NCBI GenBank assembly: GCA_018399135.1
Contig: JAGYPB010000004.1
Span: 1 to 64,000, forward strand
Direction: 5' to 3'
Length of the DNA: 64,000 nt
Source: Deltaproteobacteria bacterium
Lineage (GTDB): Bacteria > Desulfobacterota > Desulfuromonadia > Desulfuromonadales > Geopsychrobacteraceae
A program made the position numbers and the translations under genes. The notes under the pieces were generated by a model, which saw only the letters and a list, made by a program, of their open reading frames with translations, was not told the DNA's origin and did not search any database. Positions 45,305-54,510 of the stretch are shown here, in pieces. The number at the start of each line of letters is the position of its first letter. Position 1 is the stretch's first letter.

Positions 45305-47359
45305 TTAAAGATCAGCAAGTTGGTCGTCGATAATAACATCGTTGTTGACTGGAAGTTGTATGCTGAAAGTTGCTCCCGTCGATGCTACTGGATACACTCA
45401 TGGTTCCTGGTGGCGGGTAATTATATCAAAACGATATCCAACCCCAGACCTGTACCGACACCGGCTTGCTTGGTGGTAAAGAACGGTTCGAAGATCTTGT
45501 CGACAACATCCTCAGGAATTCCGCCGCCGCTGTCGCTGATGGAAACGACAATTGACCCGTTGTCCATACAGGTTTTGATCTGGATGAACCCTTCATTGCT
45601 TACGGCCCGAATGGCGTTGATAATAAATTTAGGAAAAACCTGACTGATCTGGCCGGGATAACACCAGCACCTGTGAATGTTTGATAGTCTCGTTCGACGG
45701 TTATTCTGTCATCTAGCTCATGGCGGATGATAGCCAGGGTGCTGTCAATACACTGGTGCAGGTCGGTGAGTTCAAGGCGCGGGATTTCGTTGCGGGAAAA
45801 GGTGCGTAGACTCTGTAAATTGCCCGGTCGATTCGAGACGTTCCGTCGCGGCACTCCTTGAGAATAGCGAACGACCAGCATGGTACTGACAGCGAAATCG
45901 GACAGGTTTTTTGATAGGCGGCAAGCAGATCCGGGATCGCTGTTGCGCTCCAGGATTGCCTTCGCAGAGAAAAACTGGTTAAAACGCTCCAAATAACGAT
46001 CAAGAATAACAAGATTGTGGCTTATAAAGCCGATTAAGCATGTGTTAATGTCGTGGGGCGATTCCTGCAGCAAGTTGACCGATGCAGGCCATTTTGTCCT
46101 GATGCAGAATGGTTGCCTGTTGTTCTTTGAGCTCTTGATAGGCTGTTTCAGGATTTATGATTAGCTTCACTTCAAGGTTTTTTCGTCAACTCCTGGTGCG
46201 ATCTGGTGACGCGGTGTTCCAGAGTCAAAGGTTCAGTTCCTGGAGCTTGTTCCGGGCCTGTTTGCGGTCGTCAATTTCTTTACGCAAATTGTCATTGCTT
46301 GTGGCTAGACGTCTGCCTTCCTGACGCAACAGTTGTTCACTGGTTTTCAGCTGCAGAGATACCCGCCCCAGAATCCGCAGGGCATATATAAACAGGGCCA
46401 GGCTCAGTAACAGGCTGAACCCAATAACCCGCAAGATAAAGGTGCGGAATATTTCGGCACGCTCAGTAACATCGACAATCATGATGAGATGCCCGATCTG
46501 TTGTTGACTGGCGTCGAAAATAGGGAAGCGGCCTGAACGGTAGAGTCTGTCGGCGATGGTGATAGGCTCGGCCGAGGGTGTTTTTATTATCGATGTGTCA
46601 TGAATTCGGCGAAGATCATAGTCGGTTGCCGCAAATGTTGACGAACTGACAACGCTATTTTCAATCAGATCCCAGGCTGCAGAACTGCTGCGCTCCATTC
46701 TGCTGTGTTCCCATAATTCTCTATTCAACAGCTCCTTGTTCAGCATGACCAGGATGTCACTATTGCTGATTTCTTTGATTTGTTCGATTAGAGGGTGAAT
46801 ATCGATACCCATTTCGATGTAGCCGATTATTTCGCACCATCGATAAAAACCAGGGCAGACCAAACGCTGAGCAAGAGTGCCGACGCGCCCTATTTCCAGT
46901 CCCGACGAGGATGGCCAGTGGCCATCGTTTTTCCAGGGCTATTCTGGAGCTCCGCTGGAAGTGTCTTCGGGACGATATACTCCTGGAGCAGCAACTCACC
47001 TTGTGAATCGCGAAAAATAGAAATGGGTGACCTGCAGGGTTCTTCTGATCAGAGGAAAGACTTCGTCAGCGTGTCTGAGGAGCCGCTTCCTGTCCAGATC
47101 TTGCATGGCACTTCTGAAGCGTTGCTGATTGCCGATAAATTCTGCGGCCATCTCCATAGATTGAGAATTCTGCTGGGCAATAGCATTCAGGATAGAATTG
47201 AACTGGCGATACCTGGTTTCCATAAAAACAGATTCATCCTGCCGGCTGATATGGTAGCTGGTCAGTACAAATGCTGCGTCAGCACCAGAAAGGTGAGACT
47301 CAAGGGATCAGAAGACGTTTTTGCAGGTGATATTTTTTCACAGATACTTCACTGTCCAT
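45305..47359 (-). pseudogene. Membrane sensor histidine kinase, frameshifted
   Basis: Reading through frameshifts gives about 684 residues from ATG 47359 (MDSEVSVKKYHLQKRLLIP) to the stop at 45305. A first membrane helix leads to a periplasmic sensor region (ETRYRQFNSILNAIAQQNSQ, RLYRSGRFPIFDASQQQIGH). A second helix (VIGFSLLLSLALFIYALRIL) and a coiled coil follow, then an H box GQLAAGIA[H][D/E]IN-like segment, then ATPase boxes [10 protein letters not shown] and [11 protein letters not shown]. At least seven single-base shifts occur, often a lost base in a doublet. Cognate kinase of the regulator at 43904. Sequencing error is more likely than decay. Confidence 0.75.
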
Positions 47360-47377
47360 GTTTTAAAAAATAGTGGT

Positions 47378-49444
47378 TTATTTCATTCCGAACTTCCTGA
47401 GAATCTCCGGCGGTGCCTGCTCAAAGTGGGAAAATTCCATGGTGAAACTCCCTTGTCCTTTGGTGGCGCTGCGCAGTTCGGTCATGTATCCGAACATTTC
47501 CAACAGGGGGACACTGGCGCGGATAACGTCCTGGCCGGGGCGGGAGGTGACCCCTTCGATCTGACCGCGTTTCTGGTTGAGGCTGCCCATGACCCGACCG
47601 GTGTAGTCGGAAGGGGTGGTCAGATCCAGTGCCATGACCGGCTCGAGCAGGGTCGGGGAGCTGTCCCGTAAGGCCTGGTAGACTGCACGCGAAATGGCGG
47701 TTGCAATGCCGAGATCCGTCACCCGGTGGCTGTCGTAGGGGGCTTTCGTCAGGGTCAGGGTCAGATCCGTCAAGGGGTAGCCGGCGGCCGGGCCGGATAG
47801 GCAGGCTTGATGTAGTTGTTCTTTGATCCGTTGCGCCGTCTCGGGCGGCCAGGGGGCGAGAACTTCTGCAGGGACGTCGATAGTGAGCCCCTGTTTGCGC
47901 GATAGTGGGTTGAGACGGATGGTGACCTCGCCGTAATGGGTTTTACCATCGATTTCACGCTCAAACTGCTCGTGGTGCTGACAGGCACAGCGGATGGTTT
48001 CACGGTAAACCACCTGCGGGCGACCGGTCTGAGTCTCTACGCCAAAATCGGTTTTAAGGCGTTGAACCACCACTTCGAGGTGGAGCTCACCCATGCCGGT
48101 AAGCAGGGTCTGGCCGGTTTCCGGATCTTCCTTGACCCGGAACGTGGGATCTTCCCATTGGAGTTTTTCCAGCGCCAGGGGGAGCTTGTCGCGATCATCG
48201 ACGGTTTTGGGCTCGACCGCCAGTGACACCACCGGCTCCGGATAGCTGAGACCGGCCAGTTGTAACGGGGAGGTCGGCGAGCTTAAGGTGTCACCGGTCA
48301 ATACCTGTTTCAGACCGGTAGCGGTGACAATATCCCCGGCGCTTGCCGCATCAATCCGTTCACGCTTGTGGGCATGCATGCGGAACAGACGGGCGATTTT
48401 TTCATCACCTCCGGTGCGACTGTTGTGCAGAATATCCCCTGGCGCGATATGACCTGAGTAGATGCGTAAATAGGTCAGTTTGCGCCCTTCATCAGCCAGA
48501 ACCTTGAAAGCCAGTGCGCAGACCGGGCCATCGGCGGAGGTTTCAATCACTACTTCTGTGCCATTTTCCAGCTGCTTAGCCGGTGCCGGTGGGGCATCAA
48601 GGGGGGAGGGGAGCAGGGCGCAGATCATGTCGAGAAGCGGTTGAATCCCCTTGTTGCGTAAAGCTGAGCCTAATAGTACCGGATAAATTTGACAGGAAAG
48701 TACCCCGGTGCGCAAGGCAGCCAAAAGGCGACCCGGCTCAATCAATTTGCTATCCAGGAGATCGGCGAGGATCGCGTCATCAAAGTCCGCAGCGGTTTCG
48801 AGGAGGAGTTCATGTTGTTGCCGGACAATGTTACCCAATTCCTCCGGAACGTCGTCGATAAGAAGCGTTTGTCCCTGATTGCCGACGTCAAAATAAATCG
48901 CCTGCTGGTGGATCAGGTCGATCACCCCGACAAAATGTTCTTCGCTGCCGATGGGCAGCTGCAGCAGGATCGGACGGGCATGGAGTTTTGTCTGCAGGGC
49001 GGCGAGGACCTGCTCATGGTCGGCACCAATGCGGTCCATCTTGTTGATCAGACAGATACGTGGCACCTGATAGCGGTCGGCCTGGCGCCACACCGATTCG
49101 CTCTGGGGCTGGACTCCCTCAACGGCGCTGAAAATTGCTACGGCACCATCAAGGGCGCGCAGGGAGCGTTCAACTTCGATGGTGAAATCGATATGACCGG
49201 GTGTATCGATCAGGTTAAAGGTATGGCCTTTCCACTGGCAGCGAGTGGCGGTAGCAGTGATGGTAATGCCGCGTTGTTGCTCCTGTTCCATCCAGTCCAT
49301 AACCGCCATGCCGTCGTGGACTTCACCCATCTTGTGGATTTCGCCGGTATAAAACAGTATCCGCTCAGAAACCGTTGTTTTGCCGGCATCAATATGAGAA
49401 ATAATGCCAAAATTACGGATCTGTTCAAGTTGCGGTGTTGTCAT
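47378..49444 (-). CDS. fusA: Elongation factor G paralogue
   Basis: 688 residues with all five EF-G domains: G1 SHIDAGKTT, switch II DTPGHIDF, G4 NKMD; domain IV near SRKQGLTIDVPAEVLAPWPP; end VTSRPGQDVIRASVPLLEMF. The gene stands apart from rpsL/rpsG/tuf, so it is a stand-alone paralogue, perhaps of the EF-G2 type (translocation or recycling under special conditions). Start ATG behind GGGTGA. It is 17 bp downstream of the unknown 598-residue gene and the kinase follows at 19 bp, so cotranscription is possible. Confidence 0.88.
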   Translation of the reverse strand: MTTPQLEQIRNFGIISHIDAGKTTVSERILFYTGEIHKMGEVHDGMAVMDWMEQEQQRGITITATATRCQWKGHTFNLIDTPGHIDFTIEVERSLRALDGAVAIFSAVEGVQPQSESVWRQADRYQVPRICLINKMDRIGADHEQVLAALQTKLHARPILLQLPIGSEEHFVGVIDLIHQQAIYFDVGNQGQTLLIDDVPEELGNIVRQQHELLLETAADFDDAILADLLDSKLIEPGRLLAALRTGVLSCQIYPVLLGSALRNKGIQPLLDMICALLPSPLDAPPAPAKQLENGTEVVIETSADGPVCALAFKVLADEGRKLTYLRIYSGHIAPGDILHNSRTGGDEKIARLFRMHAHKRERIDAASAGDIVTATGLKQVLTGDTLSSPTSPLQLAGLSYPEPVVSLAVEPKTVDDRDKLPLALEKLQWEDPTFRVKEDPETGQTLLTGMGELHLEVVVQRLKTDFGVETQTGRPQVVYRETIRCACQHHEQFEREIDGKTHYGEVTIRLNPLSRKQGLTIDVPAEVLAPWPPETAQRIKEQLHQACLSGPAAGYPLTDLTLTLTKAPYDSHRVTDLGIATAISRAVYQALRDSSPTLLEPVMALDLTTPSDYTGRVMGSLNQKRGQIEGVTSRPGQDVIRASVPLLEMFGYMTELRSATKGQGSFTMEFSHFEQAPPEILRKFGMK

Positions 49445-49461
49445 GTGTCACCCGTTGTTAG

Positions 49462-51258
49462 TCAGAGGCTGCATTGCAGGCGCTGGAGTATATTTGGATC
49501 AAGGTTGTTTTCGTGGGCATAGCCCAGTTCGATCTCCTCAATCTGAAAATAATCCAGCCCGCTGTTAATGAAAAAATCTTCTCGTAAAACTTGATTGCCG
49601 TTGTCGATAATTTCCGGGAGAAACTCATGCAGATAAAGATGTTCCATGTGTAGATCATGAAGGACTTTCTCGAACATTTGACGATTCAGTCGCTGATCGA
49701 ATATGTTGCGCGAATCTAGTTCATGATTGAGCGCCTGGTAGAGGTCTTCGTGAATTTTTTTGTTCTGAATATGGGTGTTATGTGTTTTCAGCCAGGCTTT
49801 GGCTGCTGTCAGGGTGTTGCGAAAATGTTGTTCCTCTCCGGTAATAAAATGTAACTCTTCGTAAAGTTCGCTTACCCGCAACTGCGCGGCTGAAACGGCA
49901 GCGAGCCCGTGCCTTAAGTGGGTCAGCTTGCGGCGACCAAAATTGCCGATATAGGAGGTGTTATGTAGATCGGTAAAAAACAGTTGTTCAAAAAGACCGG
50001 TTTTTATCCGGTCGAACTCTTGATAGCTCATCAGCAAACGATGAATAACCGTTTCAGCCGGCAGATGGTTGTCTAGAAATACAATCCGGTTGATGATGGT
50101 TGTGGTGATGTCGATGGTATCAAGTAAAAGGCAGATGCTGTTGAACTGTTGTCGGTCTGTGTTGCTGCTGTTTAGATCCCGCGGGGGGGTCTTGAATTCC
50201 TCAATCATTCTGTTAAAGCGATAATCATGATGTCTGCGCACCTGTTGACGGGCCACAAGCAGTTCGGCCACCGACTCACTGCCGAACTCTTGCCCGGTAG
50301 CGAGCCGACTGAGCAGATTGCGAGCAGTGGTGATATATTCGGCTTCCTGTGCGCAGGGATCAAGCCCGGCCAGATAGTTTTGATCAAGAGCCTGTAGAAG
50401 GATCTCCGGGATCTGTTGACGTAGGGCGATGGTTTTTATCCGGCTGATCTGTTGCTGTTGAGCGGGAGTTATGTGGCGTTGTGCGGCGCAGGCCAGGAGA
50501 AGTTTACGGTAGCTGTCTGCGACACGATAGTTGTCACGATGACGATAGATAACTTCGAGACGGATCCGATCTTGTTGCAGAGGTGAGATGCCCAGGTGCT
50601 CGGCCAGGTCATTGAGGGCTTTGAGGCGGATATCTGCCATCTTGCGGTCAGGATAATATAGATTGCGGAGTTCCTGCTGATAGTGAAGATGGCGGGAATT
50701 GGTCAAACGAATAAGGTAGAGAGTACAGTTATGCGGCAATTGGGAGAGAATGCCGGCTGTCAGTCTGGAGTCATCTGCGTGCGTCGGTTCCGGCATGCGT
50801 TTGAGATATTTCCCAAGCAGCCGCAGGAGCGTTTCCTGGCGCATCTGGATACTATCGCCGGCAAGCCCGTGAATAAAGAAAAAATAGTTGTGGATAGCGT
50901 GTCCCTGTCTGAACACTTGATCATAATCAAGCACGGCCTGGTGATGGTCACTCCATTGCAATTGGCCCTGAAGATCAATAGTTGCACCCAGCAATGTCAG
51001 TCGATTAACGACGCCGTCTTTGATCAGGTCTGCCGGTGGTAGCCTGTCACCGTATAAATAACTACATAGGGTTCCCCCTGTTCCGCGCTGAACCATGCCT
51101 TCTTGAGTTAGTGTCAGTTCATTGCCGGGCGAGAAAAAACGTACTTTGCCCTCTTCCATGACATAAAAGTGATGGTGAGATAAACGGCGGCCAGCTGCCG
51201 TTGCAAAAAATTCCACTTGCTGATTGATGAGTCCATGCAGGCGTAACTCAGTTTTCAT
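49462..51258 (-). CDS. Uncharacterised 598-residue protein
   Basis: Start at ATG 51258 (MKTELRLHGL), overlapping the upstream hydrolase gene by 11 bp, which suggests translational coupling. No signal peptide or membrane helix. It is rich in Leu, Gln, His and Arg, largely helical, with segments such as RLLGKYLKRMPEP, LNDLAEHLGISPLQQDRIRL and DFFINSGLDYFQIEEIELGY. A 'TIGR04442'-type deltaproteobacterial family is possible from memory, but no function is known to me. Neighbours are an MBL hydrolase and an EF-G paralogue. Confidence 0.75.
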   Translation of the reverse strand: MKTELRLHGLINQQVEFFATAAGRRLSHHHFYVMEEGKVRFFSPGNELTLTQEGMVQRGTGGTLCSYLYGDRLPPADLIKDGVVNRLTLLGATIDLQGQLQWSDHHQAVLDYDQVFRQGHAIHNYFFFIHGLAGDSIQMRQETLLRLLGKYLKRMPEPTHADDSRLTAGILSQLPHNCTLYLIRLTNSRHLHYQQELRNLYYPDRKMADIRLKALNDLAEHLGISPLQQDRIRLEVIYRHRDNYRVADSYRKLLLACAAQRHITPAQQQQISRIKTIALRQQIPEILLQALDQNYLAGLDPCAQEAEYITTARNLLSRLATGQEFGSESVAELLVARQQVRRHHDYRFNRMIEEFKTPPRDLNSSNTDRQQFNSICLLLDTIDITTTIINRIVFLDNHLPAETVIHRLLMSYQEFDRIKTGLFEQLFFTDLHNTSYIGNFGRRKLTHLRHGLAAVSAAQLRVSELYEELHFITGEEQHFRNTLTAAKAWLKTHNTHIQNKKIHEDLYQALNHELDSRNIFDQRLNRQMFEKVLHDLHMEHLYLHEFLPEIIDNGNQVLREDFFINSGLDYFQIEEIELGYAHENNLDPNILQRLQCSL

Positions 51259-52063
51259 AACAGTTCTCGTCGCTGTTCTGCAGTTGTATTTCAAAGGAAA
51301 AACGCTGACCATCATAGGCAAGGTTGATGCCGTCAGGCAGATTGGCATCAACGTGGGCATGATCGACATCATGGCTCAGATGGGTGAGCAGGGTTTGTTT
51401 TGCGCCGATTGATTGAGCTATGTCAACCGCTTCAGGAATGTTAAAATGAGTCGGATGAGGCTTGAAACGTAGACCGTCAAGAACCAGCAACTGAAGTCCT
51501 TCGAGCAGCGTCAGCGAGCTGTCAGAAATCCTGTTGCAGTCCGTTAAATAAGCGAAAGGGCCGCAGCGATAGCCGGTTGCCGGCTGCTTACCATGGTGCA
51601 GGGGGATCGGGATAACTTCCAGGCCAAACAGATTCATTGCTCCTTCAATCGGATGTAGCGTCAGCCTGGGAACATAGCCTGACGGCTGATGTTGATCAAA
51701 GATATAACTGAAGTTTTTGTGCAGACTGGTCAGGGTTTCAGAAGTGGCGTACAAAGGAATAGGGTTGCCGTCGTGCACGTTGAAGCCGCGCAGATCATCA
51801 ATGCCGTGGACATGGTCGGCATGGCAGTGGGTATAAAGAACGGCATCAATGTGCCGGATGTCCTCTCGCAGAGCCTGTTGACGCAGGTCGGTTGCCGTAT
51901 CGATGAGCAGATTGTTCCCGTTGTAGTTGAGCAGGGCGCTGCAGCGGGTTCGCTGGTTACGTTTATCGGTGGAACGGCAGACATTGCACCGACAACCAAC
52001 TACCGGAATACCGGTACTGGTTCCTGTGCCGAGCAGAACAATGTTCAGAGTTGCTTTTGACAT
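51248..52063 (-). CDS. PhnP-like metallo-beta-lactamase-fold hydrolase
   Basis: 271 residues from ATG 52063. Early GTGTSTGIPVVGCRCNVC carries the extra Cys pair seen in PhnP-type phosphodiesterases. The metal-binding HCHADH motif, a distant LHHGK and a late TDCN and LTHLSHD complete the two-metal site. Probably hydrolyses a cyclic phosphate or a phosphodiester; substrate unknown. The 3' end overlaps the next gene. Confidence 0.85.
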   Translation of the reverse strand: MSKATLNIVLLGTGTSTGIPVVGCRCNVCRSTDKRNQRTRCSALLNYNGNNLLIDTATDLRQQALREDIRHIDAVLYTHCHADHVHGIDDLRGFNVHDGNPIPLYATSETLTSLHKNFSYIFDQHQPSGYVPRLTLHPIEGAMNLFGLEVIPIPLHHGKQPATGYRCGPFAYLTDCNRISDSSLTLLEGLQLLVLDGLRFKPHPTHFNIPEAVDIAQSIGAKQTLLTHLSHDVDHAHVDANLPDGINLAYDGQRFSFEIQLQNSDENCYEN

Positions 52064-52173
52064 GGTCAGAGGTGTCCATGACGACAAAGAAATAGATAAA
52101 TAGTCAGACAATCTAACATTTTGAATTGGTGACAGACAAGAACAGATTGATTGTCAACTGGTGCGGAGGCGTT

Positions 52174-52338
52174 GTGAAAAAAGAAGAGCCGGAAATAAAT
52201 AAGCTGTGTCGCCGCTGCATCCATCATTGCAAGCAGCCACGAGATATGCTGTTGTTATCCTGCCCGCGTTATCAGCAACGCCCTTTTGACCCGGAAGAAA
52301 TCAAGTTTAAGCAGCTCGATCTGTTTAATGACAAGTGA
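52174..52338 (+). CDS. Small cysteine-rich protein, unknown function
   Basis: 54 residues from GTG 52174, with GGAGG four bases upstream; an upstream ATG-like frame start at 52126 has no ribosome site. Cys residues in KLCRRCIHHCKQ and LSCPRYQQ make a CxxCx3C...C cluster that could bind zinc or an iron-sulfur centre. Ends KQLDLFNDK. It stands divergent from the MBL gene. Family not recognised. Confidence 0.6.
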   Translation: MKKEEPEINKLCRRCIHHCKQPRDMLLLSCPRYQQRPFDPEEIKFKQLDLFNDK

Positions 52339-52378
52339 ATGTCGTGGGGCACTTCTTGCCTGCTGTTTGATGAAAATT

Positions 52379-52466
52379 GTATCTGTACCGCACCGGATCG
52401 TGGTTCCTATGTCAAGGGACGCGATTGTTTCCCGTTGGGTCATCTCTGATTGTGCTTAATAGTTAC
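52379..52466 (+). repeat. Dispersed repeat family, intermediate copy E
   Basis: GTATCTGTACCGCACCGGAT at the left, the central CCTATGTCAAGGGACGCGAT and TTGTTTCCCGTTGGGTCATC, then a shortened right end TTAATAGTTAC. The centre is nearly identical to copy A (19937-19975). Lies between the small Cys-rich gene and metX. Confidence 0.75.
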
Positions 52467-52478
52467 GAAAAATGAAAG

Positions 52479-53591
52479 TCACTCGATCCGATCGAGAAAG
52501 TTCTGCAGCAGGGGGATAAATTTTTCCGGTTCCACCAGGAAGGAATCATGACCGTAGTCGGAAGGGATACAGTGGTATTCGACCGGTTTGCGCTGACGCC
52601 TCAAGTCGTAAATGACTTCTTCAGTCTGTTGAGGGGGGTAAAGCCAGTCGGAGGTGAAGGCAAACCATAGGGATGGACAATGCAGATGGCTTAAGGCATC
52701 ACTAAATGAATCAAAGTTCCAGGCGATATCGTATAGGTCGAGGGCCTTCGCCAGGTAGAGAAAAGAGTTGGTGTCAAACTTGTCGACAAAGGTGCCGCCA
52801 TTATAGTTGAGATAACGTTCAACTTCGAATTGACCAAAAAAATCAAACATCCCGTCACGCACTGAAAAGCGCCGGTCAAACTTCAGCCACATGGAAGCGT
52901 CAGACAAAAAGGAAATATGTCCGACCGCTCGTGCGAGGGCGAGACCGTCACCGGGGGGATGTTCAAGGGGGTAGTTCCCCTTTTTCCACAACGGATCGTT
53001 GTATATGGCTTGGCGCGCCAGGGCATTGAGGGCAATCGCCATGGGTGAGGTGCGACCGGTGCCGGCAATGGGAACAATAGAGCGCACCATGTCAGGGTAG
53101 TGAATTCCCCATTCAACCGCCTGCATAGCGCCCATGGAGCCACCGATGACAGTTTTTAGACTGTGGATACCGAGGTGATCGAGGAGCAGTTTCTGGGCGC
53201 GCACCATGTCACGCACCATTAATACCGGAAATCTAAGACGATAGGGTTTACCGGTTCGCGGGTTAATGCTGGTTGGGCCAGTCGAGCCCTTACAGGAGCC
53301 GATGGTGTTGCTGCAGATAACAAAGTAGCGATTGGTGTCCAATACCTTGCCGGGGCCGATCATGTTGTCCCACCAGCCCGGCTTGCGATCCTCCGGCGAA
53401 TGGTAGCCGGCAGCGTGGGCGTCACCAGTCCAGGCATGGGTAGCAAGAATGACATTAGACGCATCGCTGTTCAGAGTACCGTAGGTTTCATAAGCGATAG
53501 TCAAAGGACCAAGTAGACGTCCACTTTCGAGGCGCAGTTGAGTGTCGATTTCAACATGTTTGGTTGTTACCAGGCCGACGCTTTGTTCCAA
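52479..53591 (-). CDS. metX: Homoserine O-acetyltransferase
   Basis: 370 residues of the alpha/beta-hydrolase MetX family: nucleophile Ser in [26 protein letters not shown], and the late catalytic Asp/His in [11 protein letters not shown]. It acetylates L-homoserine with acetyl-CoA for methionine synthesis; a succinyl specificity cannot be fully excluded. Start is TTG 53591, eight bases after AAGGGG; no ATG is suitably placed. An S-box SAM riboswitch precedes the gene. Confidence 0.93.
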   Translation of the reverse strand: MEQSVGLVTTKHVEIDTQLRLESGRLLGPLTIAYETYGTLNSDASNVILATHAWTGDAHAAGYHSPEDRKPGWWDNMIGPGKVLDTNRYFVICSNTIGSCKGSTGPTSINPRTGKPYRLRFPVLMVRDMVRAQKLLLDHLGIHSLKTVIGGSMGAMQAVEWGIHYPDMVRSIVPIAGTGRTSPMAIALNALARQAIYNDPLWKKGNYPLEHPPGDGLALARAVGHISFLSDASMWLKFDRRFSVRDGMFDFFGQFEVERYLNYNGGTFVDKFDTNSFLYLAKALDLYDIAWNFDSFSDALSHLHCPSLWFAFTSDWLYPPQQTEEVIYDLRRQRKPVEYHCIPSDYGHDSFLVEPEKFIPLLQNFLDRIE

Positions 53592-53675
53592 TGAATCAAC
53601 CCCTTTTATGTGTTCGGTGGTCTTCGGAGTTTCCGAAGGATAATCGTCAAGTTTCTGATGTTACGGATCAGAAAC

Positions 53676-53704
53676 AAAAAAAGCCCTCCATTTTATGGGA
53701 GGGC
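53676..53704 (-). terminator. SAM riboswitch expression-platform terminator
   Basis: Minus strand GCCCTCC-CATAAAAT-GGAGGGC (53683-53704) followed by seven T residues, 37 bp after the aptamer and 85 bp before metX. SAM binding should favour this hairpin and turn metX off. Confidence 0.88.
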
Positions 53705-53741
53705 CTTTCGTGATAGCGGCAATCTTCCGTATCGTCAGGCG

Positions 53742-53868
53742 CCGTCCCCATCTGTCCCGGTGAGCTCGTCGTCTGCCGGGCAGGAATTGGCACCATTTGG
53801 TTCGCTACGAACCCGGTTGCCGTGGTTTCATCGGGCCTACTCCCTCCACCACTCGGGATAAAGACGTG
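53742..53868 (-). ncRNA. SAM-I (S-box) riboswitch aptamer upstream of metX
   Basis: Read on the minus strand, the conserved S-box blocks appear in order: TTTATCCCGAGTGGTGGAGG, GGCCCGATGAAACCACGGCA, ACC, a variable hairpin (GGGTTCGTAGCGAACC), AAATGGTGCCAATTCCTGC, then a closing hairpin and GACAGATGGGGACG pairing back to CGTCTTTATC. It is followed by an intrinsic terminator before metX. Confidence 0.95.
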
Positions 53869-53890
53869 CATCTCTTTATTGCTTTTAAGG

Positions 53891-53920
53891 ACTCTAGCTC
53901 ACTGCCTCTTTTCTTGTCAA
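53891..53920 (-). promoter_or_regulatory. Promoter of the metX riboswitch transcript
   Basis: Minus strand TTGACA (53915-53920), 18-bp spacer, TAGAGT (53891-53896), about 20 bp before the aptamer. It lies just after the Rrf2 gene stop. Confidence 0.6.
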
Positions 53921-53937
53921 TTGCTCGTTGGTGTGAA

Positions 53938-54372
53938 TCAGTTCTTGTCCAACGCTTTGAGCTTTTTTTTCTGACGAAGGACGATATCAGCGACACTGTA
54001 ACGCAGTAACACCTTGGAGAGCTCCTGCTGTCCTTCCTCCCAGACTTCGTGGGCGGCGCAGAAGGCGTCACGGGCACAGAATTCCGAATCGATAAGACAG
54101 TGGTTGAGCTTGAGATCTCCTTCCTGCGATTGAAAAATGTCGAGCAGGGTGATCTGCGCGGGATCTTTAGCCAATAAAAACCCCCCACCGACACCGCGCT
54201 GAGAGCTGACGATCCCGTTTTTGATCAACGGTTGCAGGATTTTGGTTAAAAAGGCGGGAGTTACACCCTGGGTGCGGCAGATGTCTTTTTTGAGCACCAC
54301 TTCGTTTCGGGGTTGCTGAGCCAGATAAATGATGGTTCTGATGGCATACTCAGTTGCGCGTGTAATGACCAC
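53938..54372 (-). CDS. Rrf2-family transcriptional regulator with likely Fe-S cluster
   Basis: 144 residues from GTG 54372, eight bases after GGAGG. Winged helix N-terminus (ITRATEYAIRTIIYLAQQP, TPAFLTKILQPLIKNGIV, SQRGVGGGFLLAKDP). Three Cys in C-X6-C-X5-C (NHCLIDSEFCARDAFC), the ligand pattern of IscR/NsrR-type sensors. It may sense Fe-S status, nitric oxide or redox. Target unknown; metX is adjacent downstream but has its own promoter and riboswitch. Confidence 0.88.
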   Translation of the reverse strand: MVITRATEYAIRTIIYLAQQPRNEVVLKKDICRTQGVTPAFLTKILQPLIKNGIVSSQRGVGGGFLLAKDPAQITLLDIFQSQEGDLKLNHCLIDSEFCARDAFCAAHEVWEEGQQELSKVLLRYSVADIVLRQKKKLKALDKN

Positions 54373-54510
54373 TTGGAGATCCTCCTGAAAAAAGATCCAT
54401 AAATTCTGTATGCATTGTTGTTTTTTTGTCCAGGTACACCTGCTATAATTACCTGATTACTGTTGCTGCTGTAAAGAATGTTAACCATAATAATTAAGTT
54501 TGTGATCGTG

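Noticed and set aside
48689-49522. Open frame of 277 codons opposite the EF-G gene
   Set aside because: Overlaps the conserved GTPase domain on the other strand; no start signal.
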